64,000 nucleotides of DNA from Cyclobacteriaceae bacterium (GTDB lineage: Bacteria; Bacteroidota; Bacteroidia; Cytophagales; Cyclobacteriaceae), in contig JAKLJG010000008.1 in assembly GCA_023151255.1 (NCBI GenBank), positions 1 to 64,000 on the forward strand, written 5' to 3'. The notes under the pieces are model-generated. The model was given only the letters and a program-made list of their open reading frames with translations, was not told the DNA's origin and made no database searches. The translations under genes were made by a program, and so were the position numbers. Positions 42,885 through 52,128 of this stretch are shown here, in pieces (positions within the stretch are counted from its first letter, which is position 1; each line of letters begins with the position of its first letter).

Positions 42885-44822
42885 ATGGATAAGAAGAAAG
42901 GCCGGTTTAGTTTCAGGTTTACCATCGGAAATAAAATTCTTGGGGGGTTCATGGCTGTAATGGCCCTCTTTATTGTTAATGCCGCCATTATATTCATGAC
43001 CGGCAACCAGATTGATAATGTGGTTAAAACCTCTTCGGAGATCATCCGCCCATCAAAAGATGCAATAAATGAGTTTGTTTTAACTGTTGAACGATACCAA
43101 AAACTGGTAACTAGTTGGGTTTATTTGCAAACCAACGAAGACAACAAGAAGGCTCTGATACAATTGGTGAAATACGAGTACCCTGAATTAAAGGAACGCA
43201 TCGAAAAACTTAAAAACACCTGGGAGGTTGATAGTCAGAAAGTACTGGTCGATTCTGTTTTCGCCCGATTTGAGCGCATCCAGCGCAGTGCCGAATCACA
43301 GATCACTTCTCAACTGGCCACATTCGAGAGCTACGAAGATGGGATCACCAAACTCCTTGCTGAAGATGTACTGGAGAGTCAGATTAACCCGCAACTACAG
43401 ACTATCCTTACTGACCTGAACAACTTAGCCAAAGCACAAACAGTCATAACGGCTCAGTCAGAAGAAGAGTTGATTGTTTCTACGCGTAACCTGCGCAACA
43501 TTACCCTTATCCTTGCAGGCATAACGATCTTACTCGGCTTTGGTGCTGCCGTGTTGCTGATGCGTTCAATTACACGCCCGGTTAATTTTCTGAAAAATGT
43601 GGTTGTTAAACTGGGCCGGGGCGAGTTGGTAGAGGAAAAGCAAACCAAGTTCAGCAACGATGAAATCGGAGAGATGGCTCAGGCTATGGATAACCTGGTT
43701 ACCGGTTTAAAAGCCACCACATTATTTGCCGGGAATATCGGTAAAGGAAATTATGCTACCGATTTTAAACCCCTTAGCGATCATGATGTGTTGGGCAATG
43801 CACTGATAAACATGCGCGATAACCTGGCCCGGGTTGCCGAAGAAGATAAAAAGCGCAACTGGGCTACCGAAGGACTTGCCAAGTTCGGTGAGATACTTCG
43901 ATCCAATACAAACGACCTTAATAAACTGGCGGATGAGATTATCATGAACCTTGTAAAATATTTAAAGGGGAACCAGGGGGCCATTTATATTGTGGATGAC
44001 GTTGAACAGGGAGAAGAACCTACCATTTCGATGAAATCGTGTTACGCGTGGGATAAAAAGAAATACCTGAACCACAAAATTCATAAAGGCGAAGGCCTGG
44101 CTGGCCAGGCTTGGCAGGAAGGCGAAACAATTTACCTGACTGAAGTTCCTCAGAACTACATCAAGATTACGTCCGGCCTGGGCGATGCCAACCCTACCTG
44201 TATTTTGATTGTACCACTTAAAATCAATGAGCAAATTTTTGGTATTGTTGAGATTGCTTCGTTTACCGAATTGCAGGATTTTGAAGTTGAATTTGTCGAG
44301 AAAATTGCCGAAAGCATTGCCTCCACAATTTCAACAGTTAAAGTAAATGCACGTACACAACGCCTGCTGGAAGAGTCGCAGGAGATGACCGAACAAATGC
44401 GTGCCCAGGAGGAAGAGATGCGCCAGAATATGGAGGAGTTACAGGCTACACAGGAGGAAATGCAGCGAAACCAGTCGGAAACCGAGGGCACTATGCTGGC
44501 CATCAACAATGCGCTGGCTATAGCCGATTATGATGTGGAGGGTAAGATCACTAAAATCAATAGCAACTACCTTACCTTATTGGGCTATTCGCAAAGTGAA
44601 GTTATAGGAGAGCATCACCGGTTGTTTGTAACCAAAGAAGAAAAGAGCAGTGAGGAATACCGGCAATTCTGGCGAGACTTGGCTATGGGGCATTCAAAGC
44701 ACGGCACCTTTAAGCGGTTAACCCGTAGGGGCGAAGTGATTAGCGTAAAATCCAATTTTAATCCGGTTAAAAACCGACAAGGTGAAATTGTTCGGATAAT
44801 GGAAATCGCTTACGAAGCATAA
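42885..44822 (+). CDS. Membrane sensor: 4-helix bundle - HAMP - GAF - coiled coil - PAS, no output domain
   Basis: 645 residues. Transmembrane helices at about 18-38 and 206-226 flank a helical periplasmic sensor region. A HAMP domain follows (about 228-280; RSITRPVNFLKNVVVKLGRGE). A GAF domain (about 330-485) has GEGLAGQAW and LIVPLKINEQIFG. A coiled coil rich in EEM/QEEM (490-540) leads to a PAS domain (about 545-645) with KINSNYLTLLGYSQSEVIG and a C-terminal MEIAYEA. There is no histidine kinase, cyclase or methyl-accepting hairpin. It probably works through a partner kinase or regulator. Related HAMP-GAF-PAS proteins occur in Cytophagales. Confidence 0.9.
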   Translation: MDKKKGRFSFRFTIGNKILGGFMAVMALFIVNAAIIFMTGNQIDNVVKTSSEIIRPSKDAINEFVLTVERYQKLVTSWVYLQTNEDNKKALIQLVKYEYPELKERIEKLKNTWEVDSQKVLVDSVFARFERIQRSAESQITSQLATFESYEDGITKLLAEDVLESQINPQLQTILTDLNNLAKAQTVITAQSEEELIVSTRNLRNITLILAGITILLGFGAAVLLMRSITRPVNFLKNVVVKLGRGELVEEKQTKFSNDEIGEMAQAMDNLVTGLKATTLFAGNIGKGNYATDFKPLSDHDVLGNALINMRDNLARVAEEDKKRNWATEGLAKFGEILRSNTNDLNKLADEIIMNLVKYLKGNQGAIYIVDDVEQGEEPTISMKSCYAWDKKKYLNHKIHKGEGLAGQAWQEGETIYLTEVPQNYIKITSGLGDANPTCILIVPLKINEQIFGIVEIASFTELQDFEVEFVEKIAESIASTISTVKVNARTQRLLEESQEMTEQMRAQEEEMRQNMEELQATQEEMQRNQSETEGTMLAINNALAIADYDVEGKITKINSNYLTLLGYSQSEVIGEHHRLFVTKEEKSSEEYRQFWRDLAMGHSKHGTFKRLTRRGEVISVKSNFNPVKNRQGEIVRIMEIAYEA

Positions 44823-44843
44823 ACGAGTGAACTCTTTAAAAGC

Positions 44844-44872
44844 AAAAAAGTCCCGCGCCCCGGGACTTTTTT
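44844..44872 (+). terminator. Intrinsic terminator after the HAMP-GAF-PAS gene
   Basis: AAAAAAGTCCC (44844-44854) pairs with GGGACTTTTTT (44862-44872) around a seven-base GC-rich loop. It ends in a T run on the plus strand and in a T run on the minus strand, so it could work both ways. Confidence 0.9.
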
Positions 44873-44892
44873 GTTTACCTAAACCTAAACCT

Positions 44893-44925
44893 ATGAGAAG
44901 AATTACTCTACTCAGCCTTTTTTAA
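44893..44925 (+). pseudogene. Possible remnant of a secreted-protein gene (ten codons)
   Basis: After the leader CCTAAACCTAAACCT an ATG opens a ten-codon frame (MRRITLLSLF) and then stops. Leader and start resemble those of other genes here, such as CCTCAACCTATGATAAAG before the SusE/F-like gene, and the peptide looks like the start of a signal sequence. It may be a decayed gene, a leader peptide or chance. The rest of 44926-44990 holds nothing recognisable. Confidence 0.2.
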
Positions 44926-44990
44926 CGACACAAACGCCTTAAGGTTTCGCTTCGGGATGCTATTTTTTATAGATTCTGTGTTCAAAAAGG

Positions 44991-45614
44991 CTATTTTTTA
45001 AGTTTAGAGGCGAATACTTTTTTAAACTTGTCAACCTTGGGCTGGATAACGTACGAGCAATACGGGGCGCTCCCGTTCAGGTTGTAGTAATTTTGGTGGT
45101 AGTCTTCGGCTTTGTAAAACCCGGTAAACGGGCTAATCTCCGTTACAATAGGTCTTTCAAATGCCCCGGACTCATCGAGTTTTTTCTTATACTGCTCGGC
45201 CAGCAGTTTTTGCTCTTGGGTATGGTAGAAGATAACCGAACGGTATTGTGTGCCTACATCGGCACCCTGCCGGTTTAAAGTGGTCGGGTCATGCGTTTGC
45301 CAGAAAATCTCCAGCAGTTCATCAAATGAAATTATCTTCGGATCATAGGTAATTTGTACTACTTCGGCATGACCGGTTACCCCGCTGCAAACCTCTTTGT
45401 AGGTGGGGTTTTTTACCTTGCCCCCGGAGTATCCCGATTCTACTTTCTCCACGCCATTTACGCGTTGGAAGATGGCTTCTGTACACCAGAAGCACCCGCT
45501 TCCGAATGTGGCTAATGAAAGACTTTGATTCATGGTGATTTTGGTAGGGTTTTCCTGACTAAAAGATGCAACAGATAGCAGGGAAATGGATATAACGGCA
45601 AGTTGTGTTAGCAT
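44991..45614 (-). CDS. msrA: Peptide-methionine (S)-S-oxide reductase, exported
   Basis: 207 residues with a signal peptide (about 1-20, ending SFSQ). [10 protein letters not shown] places the catalytic Cys41 and Cys44; [13 protein letters not shown] and a YHQNYY segment are MsrA motifs, with a Cys in APYCSY near the end as resolving residue. It repairs oxidised methionine in exported proteins. The signal peptide distinguishes it from the usual cytoplasmic form. Confidence 0.94.
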   Translation of the reverse strand: MLTQLAVISISLLSVASFSQENPTKITMNQSLSLATFGSGCFWCTEAIFQRVNGVEKVESGYSGGKVKNPTYKEVCSGVTGHAEVVQITYDPKIISFDELLEIFWQTHDPTTLNRQGADVGTQYRSVIFYHTQEQKLLAEQYKKKLDESGAFERPIVTEISPFTGFYKAEDYHQNYYNLNGSAPYCSYVIQPKVDKFKKVFASKLKK

Positions 45615-45690
45615 ACGTCTTTAACTGCCAAACAAGTAATTTGGTTTAAAGCAACTAAATAAATCTGTTGACTTTGTCGGACAGATTACA

Positions 45691-46827
45691 TCAATAGTTC
45701 TGGTAGAACTGGCGGATGGCCGGTATCAGTTGGTCGTATATAGGGCTGGCAAACGCCAGGAACATGGCCTGTGCATCAGGCGGATAGGCTTCTTTGCGTT
45801 TACAGAGTTCAACGTGCTGCGCGGTCAGTGCCCGCTCATCGCCATTAAATTTACCCCAGGTGGCATTCCAAACGTAACGCCCGGGAAATTTTCGATGAGT
45901 AAGTACGCCACCGGTTTTGGCATCAACCACAATCATGCTAAGCAGGCCTTCCGAAACTACTTCCTTGCGCACGGTGGTAACTTTGGCCGAAACGGTATTG
46001 TATACTGGTACAGTTTTACCCTCAACTTTTGCTTCGCCAACTTTTACGCTGTCTTTGGTTACTGTTTCTACGCGTTCATTTACAGTAGTGTTGCCCACCG
46101 AAAAGTCGTCAAAGTGCAAGCGTAGAATATGGTCAGTACGGGGCAGGTTAATGTTCTTCGCTTCACCGGGTGTAAAAAACCGTACAAAGTCGCGTTCGGT
46201 ATAATTGCGGTGTAGGTATTCTTCTACTTTATCCTGGAAGAATCCGCCACTAAGGTTATAACGGTTTGGCACGGCCACCTGGTCAACCACAACAAAAACG
46301 GTTGCTTCAAATTTGGCTTTATCAAGGTACTCAACAACGTCTTTATAGTTGGGTACATACTGGTTGGCTTCAGCAAACTGAAAATAGGCGCGTTTGGCAT
46401 CGGTCCGGGTTCCTTTCATTAACGAGTTGATGCCTTCGTTATACAGTTCCTCCGCTGCTTTTTCTTTAACAGACCCGAGCTGGTCGTAGTAGTTTTTTGG
46501 ATTGGGAATTACTCTTAATGCACCCGGAGCCTGGCGAATAGCCTCGTACATGTTGTTTATTTTCTGATAAGATTCGAGGGCATTTTTCCATTTCGTATTG
46601 GAATTGGATGCAATTTGGTTTTTGGCATCCGTTTCGAGCCACTCCACAGCCATAGGGTAACTATTGCGTAGGGTTTCTTTCGATTTGTCGTGATCTGGAT
46701 TTTGGCGCAAGCGGCCGATAGCCTGCATTACAGCCCCATAGTAATCACCCCGTTCAAAGGCTTGTTTACCCGATGAGCAACTAATGAGTAAGCCAAGCAC
46801 GAACACGTACAGTAAATTTTTCAGCAT
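45691..46827 (-). CDS. Lipoprotein with TPR-like N-terminus, unknown function
   Basis: 378 residues. Lipobox LLISC with Cys17. FERGDYYGAVMQAIGRL and the later DAKRAYFQFAEANQYVPNY stretch are TPR-like. The C-terminal part contains VFVVVDQVAVPNRY and a strand-rich region with conserved WNATWG. I do not recognise a family. Confidence 0.82.
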   Translation of the reverse strand: MLKNLLYVFVLGLLISCSSGKQAFERGDYYGAVMQAIGRLRQNPDHDKSKETLRNSYPMAVEWLETDAKNQIASNSNTKWKNALESYQKINNMYEAIRQAPGALRVIPNPKNYYDQLGSVKEKAAEELYNEGINSLMKGTRTDAKRAYFQFAEANQYVPNYKDVVEYLDKAKFEATVFVVVDQVAVPNRYNLSGGFFQDKVEEYLHRNYTERDFVRFFTPGEAKNINLPRTDHILRLHFDDFSVGNTTVNERVETVTKDSVKVGEAKVEGKTVPVYNTVSAKVTTVRKEVVSEGLLSMIVVDAKTGGVLTHRKFPGRYVWNATWGKFNGDERALTAQHVELCKRKEAYPPDAQAMFLAFASPIYDQLIPAIRQFYQNY

Positions 46828-46875
46828 AGATTTTTAATTAAGCAATGGCAAAATAAGTGCCCGAATTTAGGCAGA

Positions 46876-48093
46876 TTAATTCTTTTCGGGAGGAAAAAAA
46901 TAAACCAGAATATCATCTATGGTATCGCGCCAGTTGCCCCACGAATGCCCCTGGCGGGTTTCAGAATATTGATACGTACAGGTGTTTTTCTCGAATAGTT
47001 CTTTCATTTTCTGGGCTCCTTCCTGGGCATCGTTTATGGTTCCGGTGGTCAGGAAGATTTTAACCGGAGGGTTATCGGACTGTTCGCAAAGGGTGTAGAT
47101 GGCCGGCTTGAACCAAAATGCCGGAGACTGAATGCCGGCCATCCCAAAAATATCGGGCCGTGAAAAAGCAAAGTAGGCAGCGGTTAACCCGCCCATGCTG
47201 GTGCCGATGATGGCTCGCTCTTTCTGATTGGCTGGTAGCCTGAGCTTTGATTCAATCTGCGGTATTAATTCATCAGTAAAGAACGAAAGGTATTTTGCGT
47301 TCATGGCTAGTTCCTGCATCCTGCGGTTATTCGAACGGTTTACCGGTTCGCGGTGATCGACCAGTACAACAAGTAGCGGTCGTATTTTATTTTGGTAGAT
47401 CAGGTTATTAAGAATCGTCTCCAGGTTGCCCAGTTTTGGGTGCAGGTATTCATATCCATCGGTAAAGTAGGCGATGGCATACTTTTCAGAAGGTTTATAC
47501 CCGGGGGGATAATAAACAGAATACATAACCTGATAGCCGAGCACTTTACTGGTAAGAAGGATGTCGCGTTCTAGCGCACCGGCAGGCGCACCGGGTATTG
47601 GTTGCGTTATCGGATCGGGCTTCCAATCGGGCATTCTTAGTTCGGAGTTCGGACTGCCACCCCCTACGCCCGACCATTGCTGGTGAGGGTTGGCTGGATC
47701 AAGGATCCAATCCGTATCACTCAACAGAATTTTGTAGTCAAGCCGGGCATCAGCCGGGAAGGATGCCTTAGCCATCCACAAGTCAGTGCCGGTGAGTTGA
47801 GTGCCGGTAAGTGGTAAATCGGTTTTATAACCCCAGTTATTAAAATCACCACGCCAGGCTACCTGGCTTGCAGAGCCACGAAACAAAAACAAAACGGAAT
47901 CATTATCAACTAAAGGAATTTGGTTATTACCCAACAACGAGTTCCAAAACTTGTTTAAATCGGCATTTCGAAGAGAGTCTGATGAAATGGCGGCTATTCG
48001 ATTCAGTTCTGTTGTAACGTGTCTAATCTGCGCATATTCCTGCGCGCAGAGCCGGGTGGCCAGTATGCATATGATGGGAACCAGCTGCTTCAT
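46876..48093 (-). CDS. Secreted esterase with N-terminal CBM48-like domain
   Basis: 405 residues with a signal peptide (about 1-17). Residues about 58-125 are an Ig-like/CBM48 domain (VAWRGDFNNWGYKTDLP, DYKILLSDTDW). The alpha/beta-hydrolase part is the putative esterase family (Fes/enterochelin-esterase type): GTSMGG with Ser299 and the C-terminal GHSW His. CBM48 domains often bind alpha-glucans, consistent with the locus. The start overlaps the end of the MFS gene by four bases. It is the last gene of the GH31-MFS-esterase operon. Confidence 0.9.
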   Translation of the reverse strand: MKQLVPIICILATRLCAQEYAQIRHVTTELNRIAAISSDSLRNADLNKFWNSLLGNNQIPLVDNDSVLFLFRGSASQVAWRGDFNNWGYKTDLPLTGTQLTGTDLWMAKASFPADARLDYKILLSDTDWILDPANPHQQWSGVGGGSPNSELRMPDWKPDPITQPIPGAPAGALERDILLTSKVLGYQVMYSVYYPPGYKPSEKYAIAYFTDGYEYLHPKLGNLETILNNLIYQNKIRPLLVVLVDHREPVNRSNNRRMQELAMNAKYLSFFTDELIPQIESKLRLPANQKERAIIGTSMGGLTAAYFAFSRPDIFGMAGIQSPAFWFKPAIYTLCEQSDNPPVKIFLTTGTINDAQEGAQKMKELFEKNTCTYQYSETRQGHSWGNWRDTIDDILVYFFPPEKN

Positions 48094-49616
48094 TTTCTAA
48101 TGATTACTTCATCGCGGTCATCTACTCGTAAACTTAACAGGCCGGCAATTATCATAGAAATCCCTCCGGTAACCAGAATATAGATGGACTGGCCATTAAA
48201 GAGATGTGTAAGCATAAAGCCTAATATTGTACCGGCAATAATTTGCGGGATCACAATAAAAAAATTAAACACGCCCATGTAGTATCCCATCTTTTCGGCC
48301 GGTAACGAGCCGGAAAGCATGGCGTACGGTATTGAAAGGATGCTGGCCCAGGCAATGCCCACGCCCACCATCGAGAAAATAAGGAAGGTGGGGTTTTGTA
48401 AAAAGTAAAAGGAAGCCAGGCCGATACCGCCCAAAGTAAGTGCAGCGAGGTGGGTAACTTTGCGACTAGTGTATTTGGCGGCAACAGGTAATACAAATGC
48501 CGTTAAGGCGGCCACACCATTGTAAACAGCAAACAGAAAATTTACCCAGTCGGCTCCGTCATTATAGGCTTTGCCCACCGTATCGGTAGCCTGGTAAAAG
48601 TATTTGGTTACTACCGGTGTGGTGTAAATCCACATCGAGAACAAGGCGAACCAGGAGAAAAACTGAACCCGCGCCAATTGCACCATGGTTTTGGGCATGT
48701 TCAGAAAATCAGCCGCCATGTGCACGATACCCAGGTAGGAGCGTTGCTGCCGTATATAAAATGCTGACAACAGAAATATTGCACCGAAGATCATCAGGCC
48801 ACCTGGCAATACGTACAATTCTTTTTCAACACTTCTGTTAAAAATCAAAGCGGCTATTACCGCTCCGATCATTAAAAGTATTACTCCGGTTTTTATAAAC
48901 CGCCTCTGATTTCCTATTTCATTGTCAAGTTTCCGTTTTTCGCGGTTTTTAAGTTTTTCGTATTCTTCTGTGGTAGGCGGATATTCTTTTGTGCTAAACA
49001 CCGTCCACATTACGGTGATAAAAAGCATAAATGCACCGACATAGAATGAGTACTTAACCGAATACGGCACGGTTCCCTCTTCGGCTGTATTAGCAATGTT
49101 AAGCCAGTTTGAAAAGATGTATGGGAGGAGTGAGGCAACAACGGCACCGGTTCCTATAAAAAAGCTTTGCATGGCAAACCCGGCTGTTCGCTGGGCCGGT
49201 GGCAGCAAGTCGCCAACAAATGCACGGAAGGGCTCCATGCTGATATTGATGGAGGCATCCATTATCCAGAGCATACCTACAGCTACCCACAAAGCTGGCG
49301 AGTTGGGCATGAAGCAAAGGGCCAGCGAAGCCAGTATAGCTCCCACCGTAAAATAGGGCCTTCTGCGGCCCCATATGGGGTGCCAGGTGCGGTCGCTGTA
49401 AAAGCCAACGATGGGTTGTACAATTAAACCGGTGATGGGTGCGGCCAGCCAATAAACAGCCAGATCTTCCGGTCTTGCTTCAAGGGTCTGAAAGATGCGG
49501 CTTGTGTTGGCATTTTGTAAGGCAAAGCCGAACTGAATGCCCAAAAAACCGAAACTCATATTCCAGATTTGCCAGAAGCTGAGCCGGGGTTTGTTTACTT
49601 GACTGAGTGAACTCAT
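48090..49616 (-). CDS. MFS transporter, SLC45/maltose-type sugar transporter
   Basis: 508 residues with about 12 transmembrane helices. GFYSDRTWHPIWGRRRPYF is the loop 2-3 signature of the SLC45-like and related MFS sugar transporters, and FGFALQNANTSRIFQTL in helix 1 is typical of maltose-type members in Bacteroidota. It would carry maltose or maltodextrin across the inner membrane. It starts 11 bases after the GH31 stop and overlaps the esterase gene. Confidence 0.92.
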   Translation of the reverse strand: MSSLSQVNKPRLSFWQIWNMSFGFLGIQFGFALQNANTSRIFQTLEARPEDLAVYWLAAPITGLIVQPIVGFYSDRTWHPIWGRRRPYFTVGAILASLALCFMPNSPALWVAVGMLWIMDASINISMEPFRAFVGDLLPPAQRTAGFAMQSFFIGTGAVVASLLPYIFSNWLNIANTAEEGTVPYSVKYSFYVGAFMLFITVMWTVFSTKEYPPTTEEYEKLKNREKRKLDNEIGNQRRFIKTGVILLMIGAVIAALIFNRSVEKELYVLPGGLMIFGAIFLLSAFYIRQQRSYLGIVHMAADFLNMPKTMVQLARVQFFSWFALFSMWIYTTPVVTKYFYQATDTVGKAYNDGADWVNFLFAVYNGVAALTAFVLPVAAKYTSRKVTHLAALTLGGIGLASFYFLQNPTFLIFSMVGVGIAWASILSIPYAMLSGSLPAEKMGYYMGVFNFFIVIPQIIAGTILGFMLTHLFNGQSIYILVTGGISMIIAGLLSLRVDDRDEVIIRK

Positions 49617-49627
49617 ACGTTAGTTAA

Positions 49628-52027
49628 TTACCATGAGATAATAAATGTATCAGCGTTGTTTTCAAAGGCAATAATCGTTACCGGTTCTTCCGGAGCCGGC
49701 TCGGGATCCGTAATAGGATCGTATTTCTCGAGCGGCTCGAAAAAACGGTTAATCGTTTGATTGACGCTTTGAAATTGGCCGTTAATATGTGCCTCGTTAA
49801 TTTGGGGGAATCCGTGCATAACTATTTTCAGCAGGCGGATTCCTTCAGCAAATTGATGGGGGCGCTTTTCGATAGTAATTCTTTTTTCCAGACCATTAAG
49901 TTCAATCTTCCACAACGAAAAGTTTCCTTGTTTGTAATCAAAAGTATGGCCGTCATCCCAATATAGGCAGTAGGAGGAAGTATTTGCAGTATAGTATATG
50001 TGGAGGTCCAGTGTATCGGATTGTGACACCGTGTTAAAACCCGGCTCCTGCATGGCTATAATAGCACCCTCTTTTATAAACACCGGCAGTCGGTGTATGG
50101 GGCATTCAATCAGAAATTCCTGCGAACCCGTGAATTGTTTTCCATCATACAGCGAGTACCAGTTTCCTTCGGGTAAATATACCCGGGTAATGTCCTTTGT
50201 ACTCTCAACCGGTGCAATCAGCATAAATGGCCCGAAAAGATATTGGTGATGGTACCGGTGATCATAAATTTTTGGATCATGTGTGTAATCAATTGCCAGT
50301 GATCGTTGTACGGGCATACCGGTTTGAGCGGCCTCGTAAAATGCCGAATAGATATAAGGCATGATACGGTAGCGGAAACGGATATAGTTACGGCAAATCT
50401 GTTCAGCTTCCTCTCCGTACGTCCAGGGTTCGGTATCGCGCGAGTTTATCATGGAGTGCCCCCGGAAGAAAGGAGAGAAGCTGCCAATGGTAAGCCATCG
50501 TGTAAATAGTCTAATATCCGCATTGCCTACAAATCCGCCCACATCGTATCCGGCAAAGGCGATACCGGTTAAGCCCATGCTGTTCACCAGGCGCACACCC
50601 AGCATCATGTGTTCATCATAAGCTACGTTATCGCCTGTCCATACGGCAGCGTAGCGCTGAATACCCGAAAAGCCGGAGCGTGTGAGGTTGAATGGCCGCT
50701 TACCGTCAAGCAACTTCACAACTCCTTCGTATGTGCTTCGGGCCATCATCAGGCCGTAGATGTTTCGGCCTCTGCGCATGGTGGCTTTGTTGCCTTCAAA
50801 ATCAAGTTCAATATTTTCCGGCAACATGTGGCCCCAGGTGGCAATCTCGTTCATGTCGTTCCAAAAGCCATCAATACCCAGATCGGTATAGGCTTTGAGT
50901 TGATTCATCCACCAACTTCGGGTTGCTGGGTTGGTAAAATCGGGGAAGTGACACCAGCCGGGCCACACCTGACCGGTGTAGTTGGTACCATCCGGATACT
51001 TTAAATATACATCCTGTTTTATGCCGTCATCGTAGGTCTTGTATCCTTCTTCAACTTTAATACCCGGATCGCACATGACCACCACATGAAACCCCAGATT
51101 TTCGAGTTGCTGAAGCATGGATTTCGGATCGGGAAAATGCTTTTTGTCCCACGTAAAGATCTTGTATTTATTCATGTAATGGATGTCGAGCACGATAACA
51201 TCGCAGGGTATATTTTTATCCCGAAAGGTATTGGCAACATTCAGCACTTCCTTATCGGGATAGTAACTGTACCGGCATTGCTGGTAACCAAGACTCCATT
51301 TGGGTGGTAGGTGCATCCGCCCGGTAAGGTGGGTGTATTGCCTGATGATGTCGGCAACCGTAGTTCCATGGATAAAGTAGTAGTCCATTTCGCCCTGATC
51401 GGCCGAAAAACTGGCGAAGCGGTTATTGGAGGCTCCGAAGTTAAAGAATGACTTATGCGTGTTATCGAAGTAAATTCCGTAGCAAAGGCTGTTATGAATG
51501 CCTATATAAAAAGGAGTGGAGCAATACAACGGGTCGGAGCCGGCATGGTAACCGTAGGCATCGGTGTTCCAGTGCTGATAACCACTTCCTTTTCTATCGA
51601 GCGGACCTGTTTTTTCACCAAGGCCGACAAAGCGTTCACCTGGCTGCAGCTTTTTGTAAGTGGTAACCTGCTCGCCATTCCAGCAGGTGCCCAGCGGATC
51701 ATCTTCATTGATTACCTGCTGTGCAGGTGTAAGAAATGCGAATCCTAAATTTTGCTTTCGAATGTTTATTGTTAATGCTGGGGTTCTAAGGTAAATGAGG
51801 TTTTCATCTTCTGTTACCGAAAAGTCAACGGTTTCCGGCTGCGCGGTAACGGCATACGAAAAATCTTCAAACTGTTGTTTGGTTATACAGGTAATTCGAA
51901 TGACGGAAGCTAAGAATAGTTGTACCCTTACCAGCGCATCTGAGGTATAAAGAATAATACCACCGTGTTGCTTTGTCCATTCTTTTAGATTCCCTACCGA
52001 CCGGGTTTCAGGTTTAAAACGGCTCAT
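49628..52027 (-). CDS. Alpha-glucosidase, glycoside hydrolase family 31
   Basis: 799 residues with an N-terminal beta domain, a (beta/alpha)8 barrel and C-terminal beta domains including a DUF5110-like end. The nucleophile is Asp391 in DGFWNDMNEI, and the likely acid/base is Asp466 in WTGDNVAYDEHM. No signal peptide is visible, so it probably works inside the cell on imported maltodextrin. It is the first gene of the operon. An AACGTTT-type operator lies about 78 bases upstream. Confidence 0.94.
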   Translation of the reverse strand: MSRFKPETRSVGNLKEWTKQHGGIILYTSDALVRVQLFLASVIRITCITKQQFEDFSYAVTAQPETVDFSVTEDENLIYLRTPALTINIRKQNLGFAFLTPAQQVINEDDPLGTCWNGEQVTTYKKLQPGERFVGLGEKTGPLDRKGSGYQHWNTDAYGYHAGSDPLYCSTPFYIGIHNSLCYGIYFDNTHKSFFNFGASNNRFASFSADQGEMDYYFIHGTTVADIIRQYTHLTGRMHLPPKWSLGYQQCRYSYYPDKEVLNVANTFRDKNIPCDVIVLDIHYMNKYKIFTWDKKHFPDPKSMLQQLENLGFHVVVMCDPGIKVEEGYKTYDDGIKQDVYLKYPDGTNYTGQVWPGWCHFPDFTNPATRSWWMNQLKAYTDLGIDGFWNDMNEIATWGHMLPENIELDFEGNKATMRRGRNIYGLMMARSTYEGVVKLLDGKRPFNLTRSGFSGIQRYAAVWTGDNVAYDEHMMLGVRLVNSMGLTGIAFAGYDVGGFVGNADIRLFTRWLTIGSFSPFFRGHSMINSRDTEPWTYGEEAEQICRNYIRFRYRIMPYIYSAFYEAAQTGMPVQRSLAIDYTHDPKIYDHRYHHQYLFGPFMLIAPVESTKDITRVYLPEGNWYSLYDGKQFTGSQEFLIECPIHRLPVFIKEGAIIAMQEPGFNTVSQSDTLDLHIYYTANTSSYCLYWDDGHTFDYKQGNFSLWKIELNGLEKRITIEKRPHQFAEGIRLLKIVMHGFPQINEAHINGQFQSVNQTINRFFEPLEKYDPITDPEPAPEEPVTIIAFENNADTFIISW

Positions 52028-52104
52028 GCTTGCAGATAAAGTTCGGCAACCAATATAAATGGAAAATATTGCAATGCCTGAATGGACATTATTGAACTAC
52101 GCAA

Positions 52105-52114
52105 CAAACGTTTT
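52105..52114. promoter_or_regulatory. Candidate LacI operator before GH31 operon
   Basis: CAAACGTTTT, a one-mismatch version of the perfect palindromes near lacI and before the Sus genes. It lies 78 bases upstream of the GH31 ATG. Confidence 0.45.
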
Positions 52115-52128
52115 CGAAAGGGTTGGTG

